A DNA stretch of 64,000 nucleotides from Artocarpus heterophyllus (lineage: Eukaryota; Streptophyta; Magnoliopsida; Rosales; Moraceae): assembly GCA_025403435.1 (NCBI GenBank), contig CM046347.1, positions 25,308,597-25,372,596 on the forward strand, given 5' to 3'. Of the stretch, positions 12,218 through 24,786 are shown piece after piece. Numbering within the stretch: position 1 is the stretch's first letter; each line of letters starts with the position of its first letter. A program made the translations under genes and the position numbers. The notes under the pieces were generated by a model, which was not told the origin of the DNA, made no database searches, and was given only the letters and a program-made list of their open reading frames with translations.

Positions 12218-13043
12218 ATGGGTTCATTGAGGAAGTGCATCTTCTTTCTTCTTCTTCTTTTGTCTTAATGTTGGTTGTCACTTTCTTTCTTTCTTTTTTT
12301 TTTAACTAATTTTTATGTGCTGGCGCCTTTCATACATAATATATATACCTCATATATATATATATACACACATACTTTATTACTTTATATTATGTAGTTA
12401 AGGAAAATATAATAAAGTTGTCGTATTAAATTAAATAAAAACAAAAATCATTAAATATATATATATGCGTACTACTCATGGTACAAGGACAATTATGTTA
12501 CATCAAACATACTATTTAACACTTGAAAATACTTCTAAAAATTATCAAAAATATAATTAAACATAAAAACATATTAAGCTTATCTAATTAAACATATTTT
12601 ACAGAAAACACACTAAAATACTAAAAACTTGTAAAAATGCTTAATTAGACGATTTATTATCCAATAAAAATGCGAAATAAATGATTTAAAACCTTGTAAA
12701 GCATGCATTATTACATGTGTTTAATTATGTATAGGCTCATAAAATTTTCATCCTATCTGCCATATCATAAAATTTTTTAATACGCGCATAGTTATGTATA
12801 CCATTAGTCATCTGCCCAGGCTCATTATAAAGCACGCATACATAGTAATGAACCTTTACCAAGCAATAGTGCTGCAATCTAACCCATAAGACATAGTAGT
12901 CTCCCATCCTAAGAACTACAAAGAGGTTCAAAAATTGGGCCCGATCTATCCTATGAAACAATTTGAGTTTCAATCCAACGTATTGAACTTAATAAAGGCC
13001 ACTTATAAGTAAACTACGCAACGTACACATTGATAGTCTTTTT
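12218..13043. other. Unassigned spacer between LTR fragments
   Basis: This is AT-rich sequence with no convincing gene. A 78-codon minus-strand frame at 12737-12973 has no recognisable motif and is probably chance or an unidentified repeat relic. Confidence 0.5.
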
Positions 13044-13229
13044 TGTTAGAAACAAAGTACGCAGCGGAATTTTAAAATTTTTTTTCATCAGAGTAATTTT
13101 CAAAACACAAGTTTGACATGTTATATGTATAAATTAGACAGATCTTACTAACCTCAGTGTGCCGAAGAACCTCCGTAACCTGTGTAGAGAAGTAACGTTC
13201 CAGAAGAGCCTCAACCAACTAGTCTTCTT
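13044..13229 (-). mobile_element. Inverted LTR end of copia family A, cut by gap
   Basis: The reverse complement matches the last 190 bp or so of the element A LTR (compare 9465-9648), including the block AGGCTCTTCTGGAACG. Its LTR terminus is at 13044, with no primer site beyond it, so it is a 3' LTR or a solo LTR. It runs straight into the run of N. Confidence 0.85.
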
Positions 13230-13329
13230 NNNNNNNNNNNNNNNNNNNNNNNNNNNNNNNNNNNNNNNNNNNNNNNNNNNNNNNNNNNNNNNNNNNNNNN
13301 NNNNNNNNNNNNNNNNNNNNNNNNNNNNN
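13230..13329. other. Assembly gap (100 N)
   Basis: Exactly 100 N are present, the usual placeholder for a gap of unknown size. The gap interrupts an LTR, so the missing part is probably more retrotransposon. Confidence 0.99.
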
Positions 13330-13846
13330 CCTATAGATATAAATCTACAATTAATTCTTTATGATAATTCAGGTTTCTTTATAATGGTGAAACCATCGAA
13401 TCATAAATGTATATTTGTAGTGGGGGGTGAACAAACCCATGAAACCATCAAATTATAAATGTATATATTGTAGGGTGAGGTGAATAAACCTATATCATTA
13501 TCATCATTATTTATTATTATTATTATTATTATGATGATGTTTGTTTCTCACCGCCCACTCCAACGAACTCAAAAACCGGCGATCTACAAAACCACACTAA
13601 TCGTTTGACGAAACTCGACCTACAAAACGATGATCTACTAGTCGGTTTCTTCCTCACAATTTACCATATATTGTGACAAGTGGACTCTAAACGAGCCCGT
13701 GTTTGGCGCCAATCGAAGTCTTCTCCGTTTTGACTCAAATTTGGCGAATTCCATTATGTTTTGAAGTCAAAGGAAAGTTGACCGTGTATATATTTGTTAA
13801 ATTAGATTGATCATGTTTTACTGATTTGGTATTGCACCAAATAAAA

Positions 13847-13897
<51 letters not shown>

Positions 13898-14218
13898 GTG
13901 GGCATTAACTCGATAGTTTTTAGAGCACCATGGCATGGTTTTATTAAGAATGTTCTTTGATTATATATATTTTTAAAGTACTTTAAATTCTTAATGGTCT
14001 GTAGTTGTGGTTAAGGCATTTTTGTCTCTTCATTTCCCTCTCTTATAAACGTTTTCAATTTCTTCCTCCACTCTCCAATTTTGAATAAACATTAAGCTAC
14101 GAATTTGGATGAGTAAATTTATACTAGCTTAAGCTTTTCTAGGCTGTGCGACGGTTTTTTCTATGCCGATCTTCAAACAGCGCGACCATGACTCAAAAGG
14201 GAAAACTTTTTTCCTCCG
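13330..14218. other. Intergenic segment after the gap
   Basis: No gene is seen. It holds the 52-bp duplication, a TTA microsatellite near 13506, a (TATATG)n tract at about 13847-13898, and a 10-bp palindrome TTGGCGCCAA at 13703-13712. Confidence 0.6.
13389..13492. repeat. Two-copy 52-bp tandem duplication
   Basis: The block starting GAAACCATCGAATCATAAAT at 13389 recurs with a few changes at 13441. Confidence 0.8.
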
Positions 14219-14223
14219 GAAAA
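14219..14223. repeat. Target-site duplication, left copy
   Basis: GAAAA immediately precedes the LTR and is identical to 23292-23296. Confidence 0.9.
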
Positions 14224-16384
14224 TGTCACGCCCCGGAGTACGGGAGGTGACGTGGCGGAATATTTAGGTTAATTAAAGGAGAGTTTAATTGAAATTAAGG
14301 GTTTAAAAATCCAATTAAGCAAGAAATAAAGAGATTTTTCCACCACATTTGATAAAGAATTTAAAATCGTTAAACAAATAACAATAATTGAATAAAAACC
14401 GCGAATATGGGTTCCACAACCCACAACTTGTGCACACACATGGATCTGACAATATCACAAATACAATTACAGTCCAAGTACAAATAAAGTTGAGCCTTAC
14501 ATGCCTTGATTAATAATACTGAATATAAATAAATTCTCCTAGTGCTCCTGAGTCCGGTCTGAAGAATCTCCTCCAAACCTATATGGAAAACCACCTAGAA
14601 GGGGGGGGGGAAAATTTAAAACAATAAAACGTGAGCGAAAGGCTCAGTAGGACTAGGTTTTATAAAATAATTTGATGCAAAGAAACAAAACATTATCAGG
14701 AGTATACAGAAATAAAACGTTAGATAAATAAATAAATAAATTGAGTAGAACCGTTCTGACACAGAACAGTCTACTCGTCAAATCAAAACACCAATTTACT
14801 TTTACCTAGGCAAACCATGATATCACCACCGTAGTGGCCCAGCTGGGTTTCGGGACCTGCCCCCAAGGTCGTTCGTCACACGACCCGATCTCTGATATGG
14901 CATCATGCCTTAGTGTTTGTTATCATTATCATTCAAACCCAATTACCGAGTATTATCAATTACATTCATTATGAAATTCATTTCATAATCACGGTGTATT
15001 AAAATACTACCGATAAAACCATTTCCAAACAACCGTTGAAAACATTTTGATAGAAATCATTTTCAAAGCCAAATCATTTCAAAACCAGGCTACCAAATAA
15101 ATAGGATAGAAGTCCTACCTCAATACTCGTGCCGGTACCCCACACCGCAATCCCGGTCCGCTATACGTTAGCTCCACGGAACCACGAACGATCCTAGATA
15201 CAAACTAAGTCAATCAATATCTAGTTTGAGACATTCTATGTTACTAAATCATTTCATGATGTCCTAGTGTGCCATTTGTATCATTAAAATCATCCTATAA
15301 GGTTGGGATTTAAATTAGGGTTCAAAACAGTGAAATCGGGTAAAAATCACAAAATTTTCCATGCCTCGGTCGGCCTGCCGGACGCCCTGCTTCGGCCTGC
15401 CGAACTGTACAGTTCGGCCTGCCGGAAACAAGGTTCGGCCTGCCGAACATTGCCCCAGATTCGGCCTGCCGATCGGAAGAACACCGGCCTGCCGATCATC
15501 ACTCCGGCCTGCCGAACATGAACTTCGGCCTGCCGAACTGGGAAAATCCAGAAATCCCAGCCACGGGTTTCTCGATCCCCAAAATCCAAATCTGAATTCC
15601 AACCTGTTTTTCTCAAATCCCAGGCATGAAAAACAATCATAGTTGATAGAAAAACATTCTAAAACATGTTTGGAATCATTTAAACAACATTTGAACTCAA
15701 AATCCTCAAAAATCCGAAAATGAGAAAAAGAGGAGAAAAATGGAAATCTTGAATCCAATCCGTTTTTCTTCAATCTAGGCTTAGATTCTAGTTGTTCTAA
15801 GCTCATTTAACACAAATCCACGGTTTTCTAAGCTAAAACAAACTTAGATTTCAAAAACACACAAATTCGAAAATTTTGTAAAAAGTTTAGAAATTTCGAA
15901 TCTAACCTCGAATCGAAGCTTCAATCCGCGTTCTCGGTCGCCGAATCACGTCCCCGAGCTTCCTCCTTGCTGTTCCGAAGCTTGGATTCGAATGGAAACC
16001 AAAATTTTTTTGAAGAAATTAGAGAGAGAGGGGCTGCCGAGTGAGAGAGAGGGAAGAGAGAGAGAGAGCCCGTGAGAATGAAGAGGGAGAGAGAGAAGAG
16101 AGAAATAAATAGAGAAAATCGGTGGGCGGTTTTACTGTGCGAAAACCATGTGCCGCCCACGGTTTTGTAAAACAGAGTATTTCTAACATTTTACAAATTG
16201 TTGAGTTTTAAAACTCAAAACATCATTTAAAACAAATGAGAAATCATTTGAATACATCGGTTTAACAAAACAACCAAAATTCAAAATCCAACCAAATAAT
16301 CTAATTAAAGTTAAAACTTTAATTATGGCACACTAATTCATCATTTACATTACATTAATGTTAAATAAATTTCGGGACGTTACA
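14224..16384 (-). mobile_element. Gypsy 3' LTR (left in window)
   Basis: On the plus strand it starts TGTCACGCCCCGG and ends GGGACGTTACA. It carries the eight-unit motif array at 15371-15535 and a GA-rich tract around 16018-16105. Because the element is on minus, this is the downstream LTR. Confidence 0.95.
15371..15535 (-). repeat. Eight-unit motif array in gypsy LTR
   Basis: Plus-strand cores CGGCCTGCCG start at 15371, 15393, 15415, 15436, 15462, 15485, 15505 and 15526. Spacings are 22, 22, 21, 26, 23, 20 and 21 bp. All eight cores are exact. On the element sense strand they read CGGCAGGCCG, the same sense as the copia leader array. Open frames crossing this array on both strands are a by-product of its lack of stops. 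Confidence 0.92.
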
Positions 16385-16397
16385 GCTCTCCACCCCT
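16385..16397 (-). other. Polypurine tract of gypsy element
   Basis: On the minus strand it reads AGGGGTGGAGAGC, abutting the LTR end at 16384. This is the expected site for plus-strand priming. Confidence 0.85.
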
Positions 16398-16432
16398 AAA
16401 AGAAATTTCGTCCTCGAAATTCACAACTCATT

Positions 16433-19400
16433 TCAGAAACAAAACAAATGCGGATACAATTCCCGCATATTCGATTCTAGTTCCCAAGTGGCTTCATCAA
16501 CCCCGTGATGCTGCCACACGACCTTTACCAACGGTATCTCACGACGACGCAAGCTAATCACTTTCCGGTCGATGATCTGAATCGGCACTTCTTCGTACGT
16601 CGTATCCTCCTGAACCTGCACATCGCGAAACGATACTATCTTATCCTGCCCAGGTGGACACTTCCTAAGCATAGACACATGAAACACATCGTGCACATGA
16701 GAAAGTTCGGGCGGAAGATCAAGCCGATAAGCGACCACGCCAACACGCTGAGTGATCTCGAACGGCCCAATATACCTCGGCGCGAGCTTCCCACTCACCC
16801 CGAACCGCATAGTTCCCTTACGAGGTGACACCCTCAAGAGAACAAAATCTCCAACCGCGAACTCTAAGGGTCTACGTCTCCTATCCGCGTAGCTCTTCTG
16901 CCGACTCTGAGCTGCCCTCAACCGATCTCGAATCACCACGACTTTCTCGTTGCTGTCACGAATCTCTTCCGGCCCAAGAATAACTCTATCTTCCGGCTCG
17001 GCCCAACACACAGGTGACCGACACGGTCGCCCATACAATGCCTCAAATGGTGCCATACCGATACTCGCCTGATAACTGTTGTTGTACGCGAACTCCGCCA
17101 AATGCAAATATTGCTTCCAATTCCCGCCGAAGTCCAACGCACAAGCACGCAACATATCCTCGAGAACCTGAATAACCCGCTCAGACTGCCCATCAGTCTG
17201 AGGATGAAACGCCGTACTGAAGTTTAAATCCGTACCTAAAGCCTCCTGAAAACTCCTCCAGTACTTAGCATTAAACCTGGTATCTCGATCAGAGGTGATG
17301 GACAAAGGAACTCCATGCAACCTCACAATGTTCTGCATATACAACTCCCCGAGAACCTTCCTAGAACATGTCGACCTAAACGGAATGAAATGCGCCGATT
17401 TCGTCAACCTGTCGACCACAACCCAAACTGCATCGTGTCGCTGCTCCGTCCTCGGCAAACCTGTGAGGAAATCCATCGTCACATGCTCCAATTTCCACCC
17501 TGGAATAGGAAGCGGCTGAAGCTGACCTGCAGGCTTCTGATGCTCGACTTTCACCTGAAGACACGTCGACCACTTAGCCACACACTCGCGAACATCTTTC
17601 TTCATGCCTCTCCACCAATACTGCCTCTTCAAAACACAATACATCTTGGTGCTCCCCGGATGAATAGTAAACTGAGACCTATGAGCTTCATCTAGAACAG
17701 CTTTCGTCACCTCGGCGATAACTGGAACTACAAGACGCTCCCGGAAGTACAACGATCCATCTGCATGCACGCTCCATTCTTCAAACTGCTCCCCGTTCTG
17801 AATCCGCGACCAAATCCCCTGCAAATGTCGATCCTGCCACTGACTTTGCTTCACCATCCGAACAAGAGCTGGAGTCGCTTCCACATGATACAACGAAACT
17901 CGATCACCGTCTTCATGATACAGTAGCCGATACTCACTCACTGTCGCATCCCTGCTCCAGTCCTCAAAAATCAAACAAGCGAGAATCCCTGAAGACTTCC
18001 TGCTAAGCGCGTCCGCTACCACATTAGCTTTCCCGGGATGATACTGCAACGCGAAATCATAATCCTCCATGTACTCCACCCATCTGCGCTGCCTCAAGTT
18101 GAGATCCCTCTGAGTGAACAAATGCCTCAAACTCTTATGATCGGAGAAGACCTGAAACGATGCTCCATACAAGTAACACCTCCAAATCTTCAGCGCGTAG
18201 ATCACCGCTGCAAGCTCTAAATCTTGAGTAGGATAATTTCACTCGTGAGGTCGTAGCTGCCTTGATCCGTACGCAACTACACGACCATGCTGCATCAACA
18301 CACATCCAATTCCGCGCCCTAAAGCATCCGCATAAACCTCATACGGCTCGTCACTGCTAGGAATAATCAACATTGGAGCTGAAGTCAACCGGTTCTTCAA
18401 TTCCTGAAAAGCGGACTCACAATCTTCATTCCACTCGAACCTGACATTCTTCTTGATCAATCTCGTCAACGGAGCTGCAATTTTTGAAAAGTCTTTCACA
18501 AATTTCCTGTAATATCCAGCGAGACCTAAGAAGCTGCGAATCTCTGCTACATTCCTTGGTCGTTCCCACTCCAATATAGCCTCAATCTTGGACGGATCTA
18601 CTGAAATATCATGCTCCGAGATGACATGACCCAGAAACTTGACCTCAGTCAACCAGAACTCACACTTTTCCCTCTCAGCATACAACTGGTGCTCCCGCAG
18701 AGTCTGAAGCACGATCCGAAGATGCTGCTCGTGCTCCTCCCAAGTCTTAGAATACACAAGAATATCATCGATGAACACGATCACAAACTGATCCAGATAC
18801 GGCCTGAATATCCTGTTCATCAGATCCATGAAAGCTGCTGGAGCATTCGTCAACCCGAAAGACATAACCAGAAACTCGAAGTGCCCATACCGAGTCCTAA
18901 AAGCTGTCTTAGGAATATCCTCCTCCTTGATCCTGAGCTGATGATAACCTGAACGCAAATCGATCTTCGAGAAGTATCGCGAACCTCCCAACTGATCAAA
19001 TAGCTCATCAATCCTAGGCAAAGGATACTTGTTCTTCACCGTAACACGATTCAGCTGCCGATAATCCACACATAACCTGAGAGTCCCATCGTGCTTCTTA
19101 GCAAACAAAACTGGTGCTCCCCACGGAGATGTGCTATTCTGAATATATCCTTTATCAGCAAGCTCCTGAAGTTGCTTCCTCAATTCCTTCATTTCTGCCG
19201 GCGCCATCCGATAAGGTGCCATAGAAATCGGTGATGTCCCTGGAAACAACTCGATACCAAACTCAATTTCCCGATACGGTGGCAATCCTGGCAACTCGTC
19301 GGGGAAAACATCCTCGAACTCACCAACCACCGGAATCGCTACACTACTACTCGAAACATAGGGCTCGCAATCTAGATTGGCAAGAAAAGCAAAACAATCT

Positions 19401-21025
19401 AGATTCCTTCGCCCTCCTAGACATGACTTCATGAGACGCTCACTCATTAGCCAATCACCACCACCCTGGTAAGTGATTACCGTCCCCCTATCAGACACTA
19501 GGGTCACTTTTCTAAGTTGGCAGTCCACAACTGCACTATACCTGGACAACCAGTCCATTCCTAGAATCACATCATAGGAACTCATGGGGAGTATAATCAA
19601 ATCACTTTTCAAAATCTCATCCCCAATCTTTATTTTACAAGATTTACACATATGATTTACACACACCCGCCCCAAGGGAGAAATTATAGCTAGGGGTTCA
19701 TTAAACTCTTCTATCTCTAATCCCAAGGCATGTACAAAAGAACTCGAAATGAGAGAATGAGATGCACCGGTATCAAATAGAACGCGTGCTAGAGATCTGG
19801 AAACCAAGATCATACCATCAACAACTGCGTTACCAGTCTGAGAATCTGACCCTCCAGATGCCATCGCATGAACCTGCACTGGCGCTTTTCCTTTTCCTCT
19901 ACCGACATTGCTGGGTCCTGCATTATTCGGTCGATACTGCTGAGATGGAGACAACTGCACACTACCTGCACTCGGAGCTCTATACTGAGGAACACTGCGC
20001 TGAAAATACTGCGGCTGCTGTCCCCGTGCCGGATATGAGAATTGCTGAGGAGAAAACTGCGGATACTGCAACTGCGGGTACTGCGGAGGCGGAGGTAGGG
20101 TCTGAGGCTGAGGCTGAGATGAACGACTGGCATCCTCCCCGGTCTGCGATCCAAGACGAGCACTCCTGATTGGGCAATTCCTCTTGATGTGTCCGGGCTG
20201 CTGACAGAAATGACAATGGAAGCTGTAGGGATTGCTGCGCCCGCTGCCAGACGAACTGCTGCTGCCACTGGTCGCACCGCCTTGCTTGCCTTTCCCCGGA
20301 GTTGGATGACTACTGGTGCTCTTCCTGCCACTCCTCTGCGGTCCTCCTGAAGCCTTGGCTCGGTCCTCACAATACTGCACGTAATCATTCTCCACGGAGA
20401 TCGCCGACGACACAAGCTCTCCGAAACTCCTAAGCCGTAGAGCAACCAACTGCCGCCGAATAGGAGCCTTGAGTCCCTCCTGAAACTTGATGCATTTCTC
20501 ACGCTCCGATGCCACAGCTGATGGAGCAAACCTAGCCAACTCGCTAAACTTCGCCTCATACTCCCGAACTGAAAGATCACCCTGCTGCAGTCTATAAAAC
20601 TCAGCTGCCTTCTGATCCCTATATCCCTGCGGAAAATACCGATCATAGAACAGCTCCTCGAACTTGTCCCAACTGATATTGCCACCGCGCTCCAGACGCT
20701 TAGTTTGTTTCCACCAGGTGTTAGCGCCACCCTCGAGCTTATACGCCGCAAACTCTACACGATACTCCTCAGGCACACCAAGGGTATCAAGATGCTTCAA
20801 AATCGAATCCAACCAATATTCAGCTAACTGCGGATCCCCATTGCCATCAAAAGTCGGAATAGACGCCCGTCGGAATTCCTTAAAGAAGGCATGCCGACTA
20901 CCAACACTAGAGTCTTCCGGTCTAGCCCTGGCTGCCATCTGTCGAAAAGCCGCAAACATAGACCTCATCATGCTCTCGTCATTTCCGAACTCGGCGTCAG
21001 CAGTCGAACGACGTCTAGGTGCCAT
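16433..21025 (-). pseudogene. Gypsy gag-pol polyprotein with one stop
   Basis: A single frame of about 1,530 codons starts MAPRRRST at 21025. Gag holds [14 protein letters not shown] and a zinc knuckle [10 protein letters not shown] near 20172-20216. The protease has [11 protein letters not shown]. The reverse transcriptase has [13 protein letters not shown] lead-in and [10 protein letters not shown] near 18760. RNase H spans the stop. The integrase has a His-His-Cys region, a DDE core (MDFLTG, SDRDTRF, GQSERV), and a tail ending ATWELE as in chromodomain integrases. One TGA at 18239-18241 splits RPHE from NYPTQDLEL; CGA to TGA would explain it. The integrase zinc region reads CVAKWSTC, where relatives have a Cys at the Trp. 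Otherwise it is full length. Confidence 0.93.
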
Positions 21026-21115
21026 TCTCTCACTTCTGAAAACAAAATTTAGACTGTCAGAGGTATTTCATTGTCAAACCTATGTGTGCACAATTCCCAA
21101 GGTTCATAACCTTGA

Positions 21116-21127
21116 GCTCTGATACCA
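21116..21127 (-). other. Primer binding site (initiator tRNA-Met), gypsy
   Basis: On the minus strand TGGTATCAGAGC follows the LTR end by three bases. It is an exact match to the usual plant tRNA-iMet primer motif. Confidence 0.92.
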
Positions 21128-21130
21128 TTC

Positions 21131-23291
21131 TGTCACGCCCCGGAGTACGGGAGGTGACGTGGCGGAATATTTAGGTTAATTAAAGGAGAGTTTAATTGAA
21201 ATTAAGGGTTTAAAAATCCAATTAAGCAAGAAATAAAGAGATTTTTCCACCACATTTGATAAAGAATTTAAAATCATTAAACAAATAACAATAATTGAAT
21301 AAAAACCGCGAATATGGGTTCCACAACCCACAACTTGTGCACACACATGGATCTGACAATATCACAAATACAATTACAGTCCAAGTACAAATAAAGTTGA
21401 GCCTTACATGCCTTGATTAATAATACTGAATATAAATAAATTCTCCTAGTGCTCCTGAGTCCGGTCTGAAGAATCTCCTCCAAACCTATATGGAAAACCA
21501 CCTAGAAGGGGGGGGGGGAAATTTAAAACAATAAAACGTGAGCGAAAGGCTCAGTAGGACTAGGTTTTATAAAATAATTTGATGCAAAGAAACAAAACAT
21601 TATCAGGAGTATACAGAAATAAAACGTTAGATAAATAAATAAATAAATTGAGTAGAACCGTTCTGACACAGAACAGTCTACTCGTCAAATCAAAACACCA
21701 ATTTACTTTTACCTAGGCAAACCATGATATCACCACCGTAGTGGCCCAGCTGGGTTTCGGGACCTGCCCCCAAGGTCGTTCGTCACACGACCCGATCTCT
21801 GATATGGCATCATGCCTTAGTGTTTGTTATCATTATCATTCAAACCCAATTACCGAGTATTATCAATTACATTCATTATGAAATTCATTTCATAATCACG
21901 GTGTATTAAAATACTACCGATAAAACCATTTCCAAACAACCGTTGAAAACATTTTGATAGAAATCATTTTCAAAGCCAAATCATTTCAAAACCAGGCTAC
22001 CAAATAAATAGGATAGAAGTCCTACCTCAATACTCGTGCCGGTACCCCACACCGCAATCCCGGTCCGCTATACGTTAGCTCCACGGAACCACGAACGATC
22101 CTAGATACAAACTAAGTCAATCAATATCTAGTTTGAGACATTCTATGTTACTAAATCATTTCATGATGTCCTAGTGTGCCATTTGTATCATTAAAATCAT
22201 CCTATAAGGTTGGGATTTAAATTAGGGTTCAAAACAGTGAAATCGGGTAAAAATCATAAAATTTTCCATGCCTCGGTCGGCCTGCCGGACGCCCTGCTTC
22301 GGCCTGCCGAACTGTACAGTTCGGCCTGCCGGAAACAAGGTTCGGCCTGCCGAACATTGCCCCAGATTCGGCCTGCCGATCTGAAGAACACCGGCCTGCC
22401 GATCATCACTCCGGCCTGCCGAACATGAACTTCGGCCTGCCGAACTGGGAAAATCCAGAAATCCCAGCCACGGGTTTCTCGATCCCCAAAATCCAAATCT
22501 GAATTCCAACCTGTTTTTCTCAAATCCCAGGCATGAAAAACAATCATAGTTGATAGAAAAACATTCTAAAACATGTTTGGAATCATTTAAACAACATTTG
22601 AACTCAAAATCTTCAAAAATCCGAAAATGAGAAAAAGAGGAGAAAAATGGAAATCTTGAATCCAATCCGTTTTTCTTCAATCTAGGCTTAGATTCTAGTT
22701 GTTCTAAGCTCATTTAACACAAATCCACGGTTTTCTAAGCTAAAACAAACTTAGATTTCAAAAACACACAAATTCGAAAATTTTGTAAAAAGTTTAGAAA
22801 TTTCGAATCTAACCTCGAATCGAAGCTTCAATCCGCGTTCTCGGTCGCCGAATCACGTCCCCGAGCTTCCTCCTTGCTGTTCCGAAGCTTGGATTCGAAT
22901 GGAAACCAAAATTTTTTGAAGAAATTAGAGAGAGAGGGGCTGCCGAGTGAGAGAGAGGGAAGAGAGAGAGAGAGCCCGTGAGAATGAAGAGGGAGAGAGA
23001 GAAGAGAGAAATAAATAGAGAAAATCGGTGGGCGGTTTTACTGTGCGAAAACCATGTGCCGCCCACGGTTTTGTAAAACAGAGTATTTCTAACATTTTAC
23101 AAATTGTTGAGTTTTAAAACTCAAAACATCATTTTAAAACAAATGAGAAATCATTTGAATACATCGGTTTAACAAAACAACCAAAATTCAAAATCCAACC
23201 AAATAATCTAATTAAAGTTAAAACTTTAATTATGGCACACTAATTCATCATTTACATTATATTAATATTAAATAAATTTCGGGACGTTACA
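21131..23291 (-). mobile_element. Gypsy 5' LTR (right in window)
   Basis: This LTR is the same length as 14224-16384 and nearly identical to it, with differences such as 15353 C/T-type changes and a longer G run near 21498. It is the promoter-bearing LTR for the minus-strand element. Confidence 0.95.
22278..22442 (-). repeat. Eight-unit motif array, second gypsy LTR
   Basis: This is the same array as 15371-15535, shifted by 6907 bp, with all eight cores kept and one flank change (GATCGG to GATCTG). It lies about 850-1015 bp into the LTR in the sense direction, downstream of a CT/GA-rich tract that could hold the transcription start. Confidence 0.92.
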
Positions 23292-23296
23292 GAAAA
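23292..23296. repeat. Target-site duplication, right copy
   Basis: GAAAA immediately follows the LTR and is identical to 14219-14223. Confidence 0.9.
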
Positions 23297-24549
23297 CTAG
23301 CTTCGTATATAAAACAACATCATCGTCTCTTTAAACCAACACCAATAATTTCCTCAGAGGTTGTCTTTGTATCATGGCTTAAAGCAAAACACGGATATTA
23401 TGCAAGTTTATGGTTCACTTCAAGAATATATATTACATTCAAGTGGATTTTTTGTGTGTGTGCATTCCTTTTACAAGCTATTATTTACAATCTGGATAAG
23501 TTTATGTCAATATGAACTCAATATTGAAATAGATTCCCATACATGTGCTTTTCACCCGTCTCTTCACTAATATAAAGTAACACTTTACTAAGAATCAATA
23601 TAGCTTTATTCGGCTTGTAACATAAGGTTGGGTTAAAGGTGAGATGCTCAATTTACCTATAAAATGCTTACATAATTCCAGAATCTTCAAAGAGCTACTT
23701 CCTACACTTCAATACCACCCGCAAACTTTGAATTCAACATCCTTCTTTTTTCACCGCTTATTCTCTAACACTTTTTTTTTTTTAAATAACACTACACCCC
23801 CAAACTTATTCAACTTGCTATAATTCAAGGTGTAGCATCATATTTTTAATTTTTAATTAATTTTTCCTTGCTTTTTTTCTCTTTTTTTTTGAATAAAAGT
23901 ACAATAAAGATAGATACAACCTTTATCTTACTAAACTCTACCCTTCCTCCCTTATGTAGCATAACTCCTAATGATATTTCTTGGTGATACTCATTGCTAA
24001 TTCTCCTATGGGGAAGTGTAAGGATGTATTATTAGGGCTAGGCACATATATGGTTTTGAAAAAAAAAAAAAAAAGATGTTAATTAATCCAGGCTTAATAG
24101 GATAGACTAGAGATAAACATAAACAGGTAGGCTAGAAAGGCTCAATCAATCCAACAATGGCCTAAATTCCATCCTTAACTTAGTATAGGTAGAATTTCAT
24201 CTCAAGAGTGATTCAAACAAATTCTAGGATTCTCAAAATTAATCAAGTCCATAATAACATAAACCGTCTCTAAATAAACATAATAATTCACTACTCAAGA
24301 TCTAGTGCACAAAAATTTGAAGCATCACAACTTAAAAAAGAGACTAACACAAGAAATTTGCATAAACCCAAATAATATTCTAGCTTTACCATAAGCCATG
24401 AAAATAATTAAACTGTAGTCTCGTCATAGGTCCGGAAGGCAATCACTTGATTAAGCACATTAGCATCTCTCTCTCTATCTTTAAACAAAAAAACAAATAC
24501 AAAAACCAAAAACAAAAGTAAAACACTAAAGCTAAAGTATGACTAACAC
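23297..24549. other. AT-rich intergenic sequence
   Basis: No gene is seen. Homopolymer runs occur near 23770, 23880 and 24059. The right-hand part probably belongs to the old gypsy relic that starts at 24550. Confidence 0.5.
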
Positions 24550-24780
24550 AAAATTAACCACATGCAAAAGTAGTTTTTTTCTTAATCTTCTGGGGCTATG
24601 GCTAGTTGATTGTAACCAGAATAGCCATCTAAGAAGCAATAGAAAGCATGATTTGCAAGCCTATCCAACATTTGTTCAATAAAAGATAAAAGAAAGTGAC
24701 CCTTACAGGTAGCTTTGCTTAGCTTCCAGTAGTCCATCACACTCTCCATCCCGTGACAGTTCTTATTGGAATAAGCTCAT
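24550..24780 (-). pseudogene. Gypsy reverse-transcriptase relic
   Basis: On the minus strand the translation includes DYWKLSKATCKGHF, FIEQMLDRLANH and FYCFLDGYSGYNQ, followed by IAPED and KKTTFACG with a stop between. These are the conserved RT blocks of gypsy elements (compare DYRKLN, FLDGYSGYNQ). Only this block survives; no LTRs can be tied to it. Confidence 0.82.
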
Positions 24781-24786
24781 TATAAT

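Larger units (their letters stand above)
14224..23291 (-). mobile_element. Complete Ty3/gypsy LTR retrotransposon, very young
   Basis: The 9068-bp element is on the minus strand. It has two 2161-bp LTRs (14224-16384 and 21131-23291), which read TGTAACG...TGACA on the sense strand. It is flanked by the 5-bp duplication GAAAA at 14219-14223 and 23292-23296. It has a tRNA-Met primer site, a polypurine tract, and one long gag-pol frame with integrase after reverse transcriptase, which is the gypsy order. The LTRs differ by about seven substitutions and two 1-bp indels by eye, so insertion was recent. The integrase tail resembles a chromodomain, suggesting a Del/Tekay-type chromovirus. Confidence 0.96.

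Noticed and set aside
12737..12973. 78-codon minus-strand frame
   Set aside because: No motif, no promoter and it lies among LTR fragments.
15371..15535. CRISPR-like look: short repeats with regular unique spacers
   Set aside because: Repeats are only 10 bp, spacers 10-16 bp, and the array lies inside a plant gypsy LTR.
15315..15806. Long open frames on both strands in the gypsy LTR (also 22222-22713)
   Set aside because: They arise because the motif array and its flanks lack stops; no protein motif is present, and the region is an LTR.
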